The notes under the pieces: generated by a model
The model's input: the letters and a program-made list of their open reading frames with translations, nothing else
Told to the model about the DNA's origin: nothing
Database searches by the model: none
Assembly (NCBI GenBank): GCA_003550945.1
Contig: PULL01000209.1
Coordinates: 1-10,496 of the forward strand
Origin: Thioalkalivibrio sp.
GTDB lineage: Bacteria > Pseudomonadota > Gammaproteobacteria > Ectothiorhodospirales > Ectothiorhodospiraceae
Length of the DNA stretch: 10,496 bases
Reading direction: 5' to 3'
Part shown: in pieces, positions 1 to 6,383 of the stretch
Position numbering within the stretch: position 1 is the first letter of the stretch
Layout: each line of letters starts with the position of its first letter
Made by a program: the position numbers and the translations under genes

Positions 1-575
1 CTTGCGTACTTCGCCTCCGCCAGCCAGTACAGAGCGTTGGCCGAGTACACGCCATCCGGATGACGTTCCATGAAACGTTCGAACTGCAGGATCGCGGCCT
101 CGTATTCGCCACCCATCAACCGGTCGAACGCAGCCTCGTACGCACTCTGTTCATCGGCATCGGGCAGGGGTTCGTCGAACTCGGGAAGTGGCTCCGGCAC
201 CGGCGCCCGAGCCTCAAAAGCCCCGCCTTCGACCAGGCCTAGACGTTCATCGAGGTTGCGGAACTGGTCGCGTTGGCGAGCGCGGACGTTGCGCAGGTCG
301 TTTTCGAGCTGCTCCACCTGCCCTCTGAGCTGGCGAACCTCGGCCTGCAGATCGTCGACGCTGCGCAGCATGTCCGTGAGCACGCCGGAGTCGAGCAGGC
401 GCTCGACACGCTCCACGCGCATTTCCAGCATCTGCAACTGGTGCTGCGTCGCCACCGGCGAACCGGCCTGGGCCCAGAGCGAAGGGGCCTGCAGCAACAG
501 GACCATTCCGAGCAGGGCGCCGGCGACCCTCCGGGAACGGCTCCCGCGGGGAAACTCGCGCGAAGTGCGCATCAT
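1..575 (-). CDS. cpoB: CpoB (YbgF), Tol-Pal coordinator of cell division, 3' end missing
   Basis: This is a periplasmic protein that, in E. coli, binds TolA and links Tol-Pal constriction to septal peptidoglycan synthesis by PBP1B. The visible 191 residues begin MMRTSREF and carry a basic N-terminus. A hydrophobic segment follows at residues 18-30, with a likely signal peptidase site after SLWAQ near residue 36. A coiled coil rich in Leu, Glu and Arg spans about residues 43-116 (the trimerisation region in the family). A Pro/Glu-rich linker covers 117-141, and the first TPR starts near residue 143 (YEAAFDRLMGGEYEAAILQF). The gene runs off the left edge, so the remaining TPRs are not seen. Two adjacent ATG codons (575 and 572) are possible starts; no in-frame start lies further upstream before the pal stop, and no strong ribosome site is visible. 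It follows pal by 61 bp, with a strong palindrome in the gap. The family call is firm from domain order and position. Confidence 0.93.
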   Translation of the reverse strand, partial: MMRTSREFPRGSRSRRVAGALLGMVLLLQAPSLWAQAGSPVATQHQLQMLEMRVERVERLLDSGVLTDMLRSVDDLQAEVRQLRGQVEQLENDLRNVRARQRDQFRNLDERLGLVEGGAFEARAPVPEPLPEFDEPLPDADEQSAYEAAFDRLMGGEYEAAILQFERFMERHPDGVYSANALYWLAEAKYA

Positions 576-594
576 TGCGGGCTGCGGATGTCGG

Positions 595-629
595 GAGCCC
601 CGGGCGAGGGATCCCCCCGCCCGGGCCTC
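595..629. repeat. GC-rich interrupted palindrome between pal and cpoB
   Basis: An inverted repeat nearly fills the 61-bp pal-cpoB gap. The inner arms CCCGGGCG (599-606) and CGCCCGGG (618-625) pair perfectly. One mismatch inward, GGG (608-610) pairs with CCC (614-616) around a 3-base loop. One mismatch outward, GAG (595-597) pairs with CTC (627-629). The total is 14 pairs with two mismatches. No T-run follows on the minus strand, so it does not look like a standard intrinsic terminator. A folded mRNA element that lowers or stabilises expression at the pal/cpoB boundary is an inference. Confidence 0.6.
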
Positions 630-636
630 ATGACCG

Positions 637-1197
637 TCAGCGCCGCACCTCGTAAACCAGTTCGACACGCCGGTTGCGCGCCCAGGATTCCTCGGTTTGG
701 GTGAATGCCACCGGCATTTCCTCACCATAGCTGATCACCTCCAGCTGCGTGTCGCGGGCCCCGTTCAGCGTCATGATGCGCCGCACCGACTGGGCCCTGC
801 GCTCTCCGAGCGCCAGATTGTACTCGCGGGTCCCGCGCTCGTCGGTATGCCCCTCCAGGCGCAGGCGCGCGCCGGGGTTCTGCGACAGGTAGCGCGAGTG
901 GGCCTCGAGCATCGGAACGAACTCCGGACGCACGGTGTCGCGGTCGAAATCGAAGTAGACCAGCCGCTCGGCGAGCAGGCTCTGCGGATCGTCCAGCGGA
1001 TCCACGCGCAGGTCGCGGTCGACGCCGATTCCACGCGCCTCGGCCTCACGGCGCGCGCGTTCCGTGGCCTCGGCCTCGGCGGCGGCCGCCTCTGCGGCAA
1101 GCCTCTCGGCCTCGGTCAGGTCCCGCTTCGGCTGGGCGCAGGCCGCGAGCAGGACGGTCATCAGCAGGATCAAGCCCCAACGGATCATTGCGTTCAT
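637..1197 (-). CDS. pal: Pal, peptidoglycan-associated outer-membrane lipoprotein
   Basis: Pal anchors the outer membrane to peptidoglycan and is the outer-membrane end of the Tol-Pal system; TolB binds it and releases it from the wall. The 186-residue protein has a hydrophobic signal (residues 5-19) and a lipobox L17-A-A-C20, so Cys20 should be lipidated. The next residue is Ala rather than Asp, which fits Lol sorting to the outer membrane. A charged Ala/Glu/Arg helical linker (about 29-56) leads to an OmpA-like domain (about 78-186). That domain contains YFDFDRDTV, GHTDERGTREYN and LGERRAQSV. Asp119 and Arg134 align with the residues that hold diaminopimelate in OmpA-family domains. The final NRRVELVY motif is also typical. 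The start at 1197 is supported by GAGGA eight bases upstream. The gene lies 45 bp after tolB. E. coli Pal is 173 residues; the extra length here is in the linker. Confidence 0.97.
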   Translation of the reverse strand: MNAMIRWGLILLMTVLLAACAQPKRDLTEAERLAAEAAAAEAEATERARREAEARGIGVDRDLRVDPLDDPQSLLAERLVYFDFDRDTVRPEFVPMLEAHSRYLSQNPGARLRLEGHTDERGTREYNLALGERRAQSVRRIMTLNGARDTQLEVISYGEEMPVAFTQTEESWARNRRVELVYEVRR

Positions 1198-1205
1198 TCA
1201 GTGTT

Positions 1206-1210
1206 TCCTC
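1206..1210 (-). promoter_or_regulatory. Ribosome binding site of pal (GAGGA)
   Basis: GAGGA on the minus strand ends eight bases before the pal ATG at 1197. It is one of the cleanest Shine-Dalgarno matches in the window. Its strength fits an abundant lipoprotein made from a start that is not coupled to the tolB stop. Confidence 0.7.
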
Positions 1211-1242
1211 ACAAGGCGTTCAGATGGTGGCAACGGGGGAGA

Positions 1243-2532
1243 TCAGAGAGGCGACCAGGCAGGCTCCCGCACCTCGCCTGTTCGCGCCGCCAAACGCTGG
1301 TGTACCCTTCCGTCGCGGCTGACGGAGCCCAGTATTCCCCGACCCCGGTCGGTGGTCGAGTAGATGATCATGCTGCCATTCGGCGCAAAGCTCGGCGACT
1401 TGTCGTAGCGACCCCGGGTGAGCAGGGTTACCCGGCGCGTCTCGAGATCGAGGCGGGCTAGACGCAACCCGCCCTCGCCACCCTGCACGTAGACCAGTGA
1501 CTTGCCATCCGGCGACACCGTGGCGGCACCCGCAGAGGACCCTTCAAAAGTCAGGCGCTGGGCGGTTCCGCCCGGCAGGCGCATCTGGTAGATCTGCGGT
1601 GAGCCCGCGCGATCCGAAGTGAAGTACAGGATCTCGCCGTCCGGCGACCAGGCCGGCTCGGTGTCGATCGCATTGGAACGCGTGACCTGTGTCAGCGCTC
1701 CGGTGTCGAGATCCAGGATGTAGATGTTCGGGGTGCCGTCGCGCGACAGACTCATCGCCATGCGGCGGCCGTCGGGTGACCAGGCCGGGGCGCTGTTGAT
1801 GCCCGAGAAGCTCGCGAGGCGGTCACGCGCGCCGGTCTCGACATTGTGCCGGAACACCTCGGAACGCCGGTTCTCGAACGACACGTATACGAGATAGCGA
1901 CCGTCGGGGGACCACTCGGGCGACATCAGCGGCTGTGAGGAGCGGAACAGGGTACGCGGATTGGCCCCGTCGGAATCGGCCACCTCGAGCGTGAAGCGCC
2001 GGTCGTCGCCCTGCCCGGTCACACCGACATAGGCGATGCGCGCGCTGAACGCGCCCTTGTCGCCGGTGATCTGCTCGTAAACGATGTCCGACACCCGGTG
2101 CGCGCCACGGCGCAGCATTTCCGGGGGAACCGGAATCCGGAAACCGCCCATGCGCTGGTTTGCGAGCACGTCGAACACGTGGAACTCGATCAGCACGCGT
2201 TCCGCTTCGGGGAGCAGGCGGCCGATGACCAGGTATTCCGCGCCCACCGCGGCCCATTGTTCGGCAAGGAAATCGTCCGGGCCGGTCGGGCTGCGAGCCA
2301 GCCGGTCACGTCCGAGTACCTGGAACAGCCCGCTACGTGCGAGGTTGGTGCCGACGATCTGCGCAACGTCTTCCGACGCGCTGCCGTCGCCCTCCCAGGC
2401 GAACGGAGTCACCGCGACGGGAATCGCCCCGGTCACACCCTCCGTGACCGTGACCTCGAGGACCGCAGCCGCCGGGCCCGTCGCCAGCAACAGCAGTCCG
2501 AACAGCCAGACCTGCAAACTTCTGTATTTCAT
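1243..2532 (-). CDS. tolB: TolB, periplasmic beta-propeller of the Tol-Pal system
   Basis: TolB is a soluble periplasmic protein that binds Pal through its propeller and TolA through its mature N-terminus, controlling whether Pal can hold peptidoglycan. From the chosen ATG the protein has 429 residues, against about 430 in E. coli. A signal peptide (MKYRSLQVWLFGLLLLATG, then AAA) probably ends at residue 23. An N-terminal alpha/beta domain spans about 24-165. The propeller follows, marked by repeated WSPDG-type blades: SPEWSPDGRYLVYVS, APAWSPDGRRMA, EPAWSPDGEILYFTSDR, ATVSPDGKSLVYV, SPSFAPNGSMIIYST and the closing EPAWSPL. A GTG at 2541 gives a form three residues longer. I prefer the ATG at 2532 because AGGTGA lies five bases before it and that site would be inside the longer coding version. 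The gene follows the tolA stop by 9 bp. Confidence 0.97.
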   Translation of the reverse strand: MKYRSLQVWLFGLLLLATGPAAAVLEVTVTEGVTGAIPVAVTPFAWEGDGSASEDVAQIVGTNLARSGLFQVLGRDRLARSPTGPDDFLAEQWAAVGAEYLVIGRLLPEAERVLIEFHVFDVLANQRMGGFRIPVPPEMLRRGAHRVSDIVYEQITGDKGAFSARIAYVGVTGQGDDRRFTLEVADSDGANPRTLFRSSQPLMSPEWSPDGRYLVYVSFENRRSEVFRHNVETGARDRLASFSGINSAPAWSPDGRRMAMSLSRDGTPNIYILDLDTGALTQVTRSNAIDTEPAWSPDGEILYFTSDRAGSPQIYQMRLPGGTAQRLTFEGSSAGAATVSPDGKSLVYVQGGEGGLRLARLDLETRRVTLLTRGRYDKSPSFAPNGSMIIYSTTDRGRGILGSVSRDGRVHQRLAARTGEVREPAWSPL

Positions 2533-2537
2533 GTTCG

Positions 2538-2543
2538 TCACCT
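2538..2543 (-). promoter_or_regulatory. Ribosome binding site of tolB, embedded in the tolA stop
   Basis: AGGTGA on the minus strand lies five bases before the ATG at 2532 and shares bases with the tolA TAG stop (2542-2544). It decides the tolB start: the competing GTG at 2541 lies within this motif and has no comparable site of its own. The arrangement suggests that ribosomes finishing tolA reinitiate on tolB. Confidence 0.65.
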
Positions 2544-3579
2544 AGCCCGTGTCGGGCGAAAAACGTATGCGAATGCCACCTTGTACCGAAGCCGCATCCG
2601 GGGGCCGCGGCAGGGACTGCAACCGTTCCATGGTCTGGCGCACGGATTCGCAGAACGCGGCACTGCCGGCACAACGCTGCACATCGAAACTCAGGATGCG
2701 CCCAGTGTCGGGGTTGATGCGCACCAGCACCACCGCCTCGTCCGATGCCCGCGTCCCTTCGGGCTTGCGCCAACGCCGCTCGACCGTCGCCTGCACCTCG
2801 GCAATGTAGGCCTGTCGCTGCGCATCCTCGCGTGCGCGCCGGTCGGCGGCTTCGCGCTCGGCACGCGCCGCCGCAAGCCGGCGCTGCTCCTGCTCCATCT
2901 GCTCGCGGCGCCGCTGTTCCTCCAGCTCGCGCGCCTGGGCCTCGCGCCGACGGGCCTCTTCCTCGGCGCGCCTGCGCTCCGCCTCCTCGCGCTCCCTGCG
3001 TTCGGCCTCCGCCGCCCGGCGCGCCTCCTCGGCGGCCCGGCGTTCGGCTTCCGCGCGCGCCCGTTCCGCCTCGGCTTCGCGCCGTTGCTGCTCCAGCCTC
3101 GCGCGCTCGGCCTCCGCCTCGCGCCGCTCCTGCTCGATCTGCGCACGCTCCGCCTCGGCCAGCCGCCGCGCTTCCTCCGCGACCCGGATCGCCTCCTGGC
3201 GCGCTTCCTCGGCCTCGCGCAGTGCCTGCACCCGCGCCCGCTCCTCTGCTTCCCGGCGCGCCTGCTCTTCCTGCTGCCGCCGTATTTCCTCCTGGCGCTG
3301 GCGCTCCGCTTCGCGGCGCGCGTCCTCCTCGCGCTGCAGCGCCTCGGCGATGAGTTCCTGTTCCGCCGTAAGGATCTCCCGCTCCCTGCGTTCGAAGGCC
3401 TCGACATCCACCGCGACGGCCTCGATCACTTCGACCGGCTCCATCTGCGCCCGTGCGGCTAGCGAAGCTGCGTGTGGCGCGAGAAAGGACACGTTCAACA
3501 GCAGCGCCGCGAACAGCACGACGTGCAGCAGCATCACCAGAAACAGGCGACCGATGTGCTGTCGGACCAGGCTGATCAC
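2542..3579 (-). CDS. tolA: TolA, periplasm-spanning energy-transducing arm
   Basis: TolA is anchored in the inner membrane with TolQ and TolR and carries proton-motive-force-driven movement across the periplasm to TolB, Pal and CpoB. The protein has 345 residues, shorter than E. coli TolA (421). It shows the three usual domains. Domain I has a short cytoplasmic N-terminus and one membrane helix (about 11-33). Domain II is a very long Glu/Arg/Ala helix (about 60-255) with tandem 14-residue units. Domain III is a globular TonB-like C-terminus (about 256-345), with VERRWRKPEG, VVLVRINPDTG and a Cys pair at 303 and 310. The start is GTG at 3579, with GGTGAG six bases upstream. The gene follows tolR by 19 bp. 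Domain II uses Arg where E. coli uses Lys, as expected at this GC content. The low complexity of domain II creates long spurious open frames on the other strand and in other frames. Confidence 0.96.
   Translation of the reverse strand: MISLVRQHIGRLFLVMLLHVVLFAALLLNVSFLAPHAASLAARAQMEPVEVIEAVAVDVEAFERREREILTAEQELIAEALQREEDARREAERQRQEEIRRQQEEQARREAEERARVQALREAEEARQEAIRVAEEARRLAEAERAQIEQERREAEAERARLEQQRREAEAERARAEAERRAAEEARRAAEAERREREEAERRRAEEEARRREAQARELEEQRRREQMEQEQRRLAAARAEREAADRRAREDAQRQAYIAEVQATVERRWRKPEGTRASDEAVVLVRINPDTGRILSFDVQRCAGSAAFCESVRQTMERLQSLPRPPDAASVQGGIRIRFSPDTG
3010..3177 (-). repeat. Tandem two-heptad (42-bp) units in tolA domain II
   Basis: Residues 135-148, 149-162 and 163-176 of TolA are successive 14-residue units: EEARRLAEAERAQI, EQERREAEAERARL and EQQRREAEAERARA. 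A fourth, diverged unit follows at 177-190 (EAERRAAEEARRAA). The 14-residue period is exactly two heptads (42 bp). The last position is Ile, Leu, Ala and Ala in turn, giving a recurring apolar residue on the helix. Wobble bases differ between units, so the duplication is not recent or has been under protein-level selection. Confidence 0.7.
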
Positions 3580-3598
3580 TGCGCGCTCACCGGCTGGG

Positions 3599-4051
3599 TC
3601 AATTCGTGTCCCTGGGCGGTTCCGTCAGCAGGCCCACGCGGCCGGCGCCGGCACGCTGCAACGCCACCATCGCGTCCATCACGCGTCCGTAATCGACGTT
3701 CCGGTCGCCACGGACATAGGTCTGCACCCCGGGCGTGTCGGCCAGAATGCCCTGCACGATGCCGATCAGTTCCGGCACCGCGAGCGGCTCATTCACCAGC
3801 GGGCCCTGGTTCAGGCTCATCGCCCCCGCCGCAGTCACCGTGACCACGATCGGCTCGCCCGCGCGCTGCTCGGTTTCCAGCGCCTCGGCTTGCGCCTCGG
3901 GCAGATCCACCTCGACACCCTGCTGCAGCATTGGCGCGGTGATCATGAAAATGATCAGCAGCACCAGCATCACGTCGATGAACGGCACGACGTTGATCTG
4001 CGACATGGGTCGCCGCAGGCGCCGGCTGTTCCTTCGGGACATCTCCGCCAT
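3599..4051 (-). CDS. tolR: TolR, inner-membrane proton-channel subunit
   Basis: TolR belongs to the ExbD/TolR family and, with TolQ, forms the proton-driven motor that energises TolA. The 150-residue protein has a basic cytoplasmic N-terminus (MSRRNSRRLRR), then the hallmark segment INVVPFIDVMLVLLIIFMIT starting near residue 19. Asp26 in the single membrane helix is the conserved proton-carrying residue (Asp23 in E. coli). A periplasmic domain (about 46-150) follows, beginning QQGVEVDLP. It includes YVRGDRNVDYGRVMDAM, the usual ExbD/TolR C-terminal motif. The start at 4051 is chosen over the in-frame ATG at 4042 because AAGGAG and AGGGA lie upstream at usable spacing. The AAGGAG overlaps the end of tolQ, and the gap is 9 bp. 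Confidence 0.97.
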   Translation of the reverse strand: MAEMSRRNSRRLRRPMSQINVVPFIDVMLVLLIIFMITAPMLQQGVEVDLPEAQAEALETEQRAGEPIVVTVTAAGAMSLNQGPLVNEPLAVPELIGIVQGILADTPGVQTYVRGDRNVDYGRVMDAMVALQRAGAGRVGLLTEPPRDTN

Positions 4052-4060
4052 CGAAATTCC

Positions 4061-4744
4061 CTACTCCTTGGCCTCTGCCGCGCCGCGTCCGGCAGTCTGG
4101 CGCGCCAGCAGAGCCACGAATTCGTCGCTGAAATTCTCGAAGCGGCCGATCAGCCGGTCCACGTCGGTGGCGAAGCGGTTGAAGGCGATCACCGCGGGGA
4201 TGGCCGCGAACAGGCCCAACGCGGTCGCGATCAGTGCCTCCGCAATCCCTGGAGCGACCATCTGCAGGGTCGCCTGCTGCGCACCCGACAGCCCCAGGAA
4301 CGCGTGCATGATTCCCCACACGGTCCCGAACAGGCCGATGTAAGGGCTGGTCGACCCGACGGTGGCGAGGAACTGCAGGTAGCGTTCCAGGTCGTGCCCC
4401 TCCCGGGAGATCGCGACCCGCATCGACCGGTGGGTGGACTCGACCACGTGCCCCGGCTGCTGGCGGGTGCGCAGAAACTCCTTGAAGCCGGAGGAGAACA
4501 CGTGTTCCAGGCCGGACATGTCCGGCTTGCGCCGGATCCCGTCGTACAGGTGGGCCAGATCGATACCGGACCAGAAACGCTCCTCGAACTCGTCGGAGGC
4601 CCTGTTCGCCACCTTGATCGTGCGCGCCTTGACCAGGATCACCAGCCAGGACAGCACCGAGGCCACCACCAGGATCACCATGACCAGTTGCACGATCAGG
4701 CTGGCATCGAGAATCAGCCGCCACAGGGAAAGGTCCACAGTCAC
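4061..4744 (-). CDS. tolQ: TolQ, inner-membrane motor subunit of the Tol-Pal system
   Basis: TolQ is a MotA/TolQ/ExbB proton-channel protein; a pentamer of it surrounds the TolR helices and drives TolA. The 227-residue protein (230 in E. coli) has membrane helix 1 at about 17-38 and a cytoplasmic loop. Helices 2 and 3 lie at about 130-152 and 165-187. The signature SPYIGLFGTVWGIMHAF (132-148) and the stretch QMVAPGIAEALIATALGLFA (161-180) are almost identical to the E. coli protein. Thr141 and Thr174 align with the pore residues Thr145 and Thr178 of E. coli. The start is GTG at 4744, which overlaps the ybgC stop by 4 bases (GTGA). AGGAGA just upstream gives a good ribosome site within the end of ybgC. 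No alternative identification is plausible. Confidence 0.98.
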   Translation of the reverse strand: MTVDLSLWRLILDASLIVQLVMVILVVASVLSWLVILVKARTIKVANRASDEFEERFWSGIDLAHLYDGIRRKPDMSGLEHVFSSGFKEFLRTRQQPGHVVESTHRSMRVAISREGHDLERYLQFLATVGSTSPYIGLFGTVWGIMHAFLGLSGAQQATLQMVAPGIAEALIATALGLFAAIPAVIAFNRFATDVDRLIGRFENFSDEFVALLARQTAGRGAAEAKE

Positions 4745-5193
4745 CGTTTCTCTCCTAGATCCAATTCGATCGCGCTTCGCACCGGTGCGGGAATCGCCAC
4801 CGGCACGAAACGTTCCGCATCCACGCAGGCCAGGCGCACATGCGCCGAGGCCAGTTCCAGATCGCCGCGCGTCACCGACTGCGCAACGTCGATGCTCGCG
4901 CGACCCATCCCGCTGGGACGGCAGCTCACCGACAGCGCGTCGTTGAAGCGCGCGGGCCGCTTCAGGTCCAGATGCACCGAGCGCACCACGAACAGAATAC
5001 CCGTGTCCGCGCGCAGCCGGTCCTGTTCAAAGCCTCGCTGGCGCAGCCACTCCGTGCGCGCCCGCTCCATGAATCGCAGGTAATTCGCGTAGTACACCAC
5101 GCCGCCCGCGTCGGTATCCTCGAAATAGACCCGCACCGGCCAGACGAACGCGCCACTGTCGCCCGCCGCGATGCGGCCGGGGGTCACCGGCAT
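4741..5193 (-). CDS. ybgC: YbgC, Tol-Pal-associated acyl-CoA thioesterase
   Basis: YbgC is a hotdog-fold thioesterase of the 4-hydroxybenzoyl-CoA thioesterase family. The E. coli and Helicobacter enzymes hydrolyse acyl-CoA, and a link to phospholipid metabolism at the membrane has been proposed. The 150-residue protein carries the family signature YFEDTDAGGVVYYANYLRFMER from residue 23. Asp28 aligns with the catalytic Asp of the family. E. coli has His at the position of the second Tyr in VVYY. The N-terminus is about ten residues longer than in E. coli before the conserved FVWPVRVY. The ATG start shares one base with the ruvB stop (TGATG), and the 3' end overlaps the tolQ start, so it sits as a coupled cistron between the two modules. 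A G-rich run from the ruvB tail repeat is the only ribosome-site-like sequence upstream. Confidence 0.95.
   Translation of the reverse strand: MPVTPGRIAAGDSGAFVWPVRVYFEDTDAGGVVYYANYLRFMERARTEWLRQRGFEQDRLRADTGILFVVRSVHLDLKRPARFNDALSVSCRPSGMGRASIDVAQSVTRGDLELASAHVRLACVDAERFVPVAIPAPVRSAIELDLGEKR
4749..4754 (-). promoter_or_regulatory. Ribosome binding site of tolQ (AGGAGA)
   Basis: AGGAGA on the minus strand lies inside the last codons of ybgC, four bases before the tolQ GTG at 4744. It supports GTG as the true start and indicates translation initiation coupled to the end of ybgC. Confidence 0.7.
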
Positions 5194-6287
5194 CAGGTCG
5201 AACCCCCCGGGCCTTCCACCCCGTAACGTTTCACTCCGGAACCTTCCACCCCTGGGCTTTCCACCTGCGCGAACAGGTCCGGGCGCGTGCTGAGCGGCGC
5301 GGTCAGACCCAGCAGCTGGAAGGTCTTGCGCGTGGCCTGGCGCCCGCGCGGCGTGCGCATCAGGTACCCCTGCTGAATCAGGAATGGTTCCACGACATCT
5401 TCCAGTGTACCCCGATCCTCGTTCAGCGCGGTGGCCAAACTCTCAACCCCGACCGGGCCGCCGTCGAATTTCTCGACCAACACTTCCAGCAGGCGGCGGT
5501 CCTGCGCATCGAGACCGGCCGCGTCGATCGCCAGCAGATCGAGCGCCTCGGCCGCCACCGGACTGGTGATGAACCCGTCGGCGCGGACCTGCGCGAAGTC
5601 GCGCACGCGCCGCAGCAGCCGGTTGGCCAGGCGCGGGGTCCCGCGGGCGCGCCGGGCGATCTCGGCCGCACCGCCGGCCTCGATGCCGACGTTGAGCAGG
5701 CCGGCCGCCCTGCGGACGATTCCCGCAAGATCCTCCACGCTGTAGTGCTCCAGGCGCTGCACGATCCCGAAGCGGTCGCGCAACGGCGCGGTCAGCAAGC
5801 CCGCCCGTGTTGTCGCGCCCACCAGGGTGAACGGCGGCAGGTCCAGCTTGATCGACCGCGCCGCCGGCCCTTCGCCGATCATGATGTCCAGTTGAAAGTC
5901 CTCCAGCGCAGGGTACAGCACCTCTTCCACCACGGTCGGCAGCCGGTGGATCTCGTCGACGAACAGCACGTCCCGAGGCTCCAGCGCGGTCAGGATGGCC
6001 GCGAGATCACCCGCCCGCTCCAGCACCGGCCCCGAGGTCTGCCGCAGGCTCACCCCCAGCTCGTGCGCGATGATGTGCGCGAGCGTGGTCTTGCCCAGCC
6101 CCGGCGGCCCCGCGACCAGCGTGTGGTCCAGCGCCTCTCCACGACCCCGGGCGGCCTGGATGAACAGCTCCATCTGCTCCACCGCGCGCGGCTGCCCGGC
6201 AAACTCCGCGAGCCGCCAGGGGCGCAGACTCACCTCGCTGCCGCGGTCTTCCGGAAGACGCTGCATTTCCACCAGGCGGGATTCCAT
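5193..6287 (-). CDS. ruvB: RuvB, Holliday-junction branch-migration ATPase
   Basis: RuvB is the hexameric AAA+ motor that, with RuvA, moves Holliday junctions along DNA. Numbered from the ATG at 6287 (364 residues), it shows Walker A GPPGLGKT (60-67), Walker B LFVDEIHR (108-115), sensor 1 GATTRAG (157-163), the arginine-finger motif LRDRFG (169-174) and sensor 2 RGTPRLANR (215-223). The C-terminal winged-helix domain (about 260-335) contains KFDGGPVGVESLA and PFLIQQGYLMRTPRGR. The E. coli protein is 336 residues; here the end is extended by a Gly/Val/Glu-rich tail (342-361) from a 15-bp tandem repeat. A GTG at 6293 would add two residues; ATG is preferred by codon type, but neither has a clear ribosome site. 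ruvA is 96 bp upstream, and the stop shares a base with the ybgC start. Confidence 0.97.
   Translation of the reverse strand: MESRLVEMQRLPEDRGSEVSLRPWRLAEFAGQPRAVEQMELFIQAARGRGEALDHTLVAGPPGLGKTTLAHIIAHELGVSLRQTSGPVLERAGDLAAILTALEPRDVLFVDEIHRLPTVVEEVLYPALEDFQLDIMIGEGPAARSIKLDLPPFTLVGATTRAGLLTAPLRDRFGIVQRLEHYSVEDLAGIVRRAAGLLNVGIEAGGAAEIARRARGTPRLANRLLRRVRDFAQVRADGFITSPVAAEALDLLAIDAAGLDAQDRRLLEVLVEKFDGGPVGVESLATALNEDRGTLEDVVEPFLIQQGYLMRTPRGRQATRKTFQLLGLTAPLSTRPDLFAQVESPGVEGSGVKRYGVEGPGGST
5205..5264 (-). repeat. Four-copy 15-bp tandem repeat forming the RuvB C-terminal tail
   Basis: Reading the minus strand from 5264, four consecutive 15-base units are GTGGAAAGCCCAGGG, GTGGAAGGTTCCGGA, GTGAAACGTTACGGG and GTGGAAGGCCCGGGG. 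They encode VESPG, VEGSG, VKRYG and VEGPG. Each unit starts GTG(A/G)AA and ends in a Gly codon. The period is exact and in frame. The array lies after the conserved RuvB winged helix and stops 11 bases before the ybgC ATG, so it adds a flexible tail without interrupting either gene. Confidence 0.8.
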
Positions 6288-6383
6288 GCACACAGTATGA
6301 CCACAAGCGATCGCCGATTACACCCGCTGTACCTGCAAAAATTGCACCCGTTTGGCAACACACGCGCGCGGACCCCGATCGCA
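6288..6383 (-). other. ruvA-ruvB spacer with small inverted repeat, no clear promoter
   Basis: This 96-bp spacer is the largest in the window, in a place where many relatives have ruvA and ruvB close together. It is more AT-rich in the middle and holds an inverted repeat TGCAA-AAA-TTGCA (6334-6346). It also holds a -10-like TGTAAT on the minus strand (6322-6317), but no convincing -35 at the right distance. I see no LexA-type CTGT-N8-ACAG box and no clear ribosome site before ruvB. A separate promoter for ruvB and the tol genes is possible but not shown. Confidence 0.35.

Noticed and set aside
2098..3462. Long plus-strand open frame (454 codons) opposite tolA and tolB
   Set aside because: It is a shadow of the low-complexity Glu/Arg/Ala coding of tolA in GC-rich DNA. 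The product is Leu/Pro/Arg-rich with no family resemblance, while the minus strand encodes complete TolA and TolB.
3350..5083. Long plus-strand open frame (577 codons) opposite tolA-tolR-tolQ-ybgC
   Set aside because: It spans four confident minus-strand genes and their junctions, and its His/Arg/Gln-rich product has no recognisable domain. It reflects scarcity of stops at high GC.
6306..6313. GCGATCGC-like palindrome in the ruvA-ruvB spacer
   Set aside because: A single occurrence of a common octamer in GC-rich DNA, with nothing linking it to a function here.
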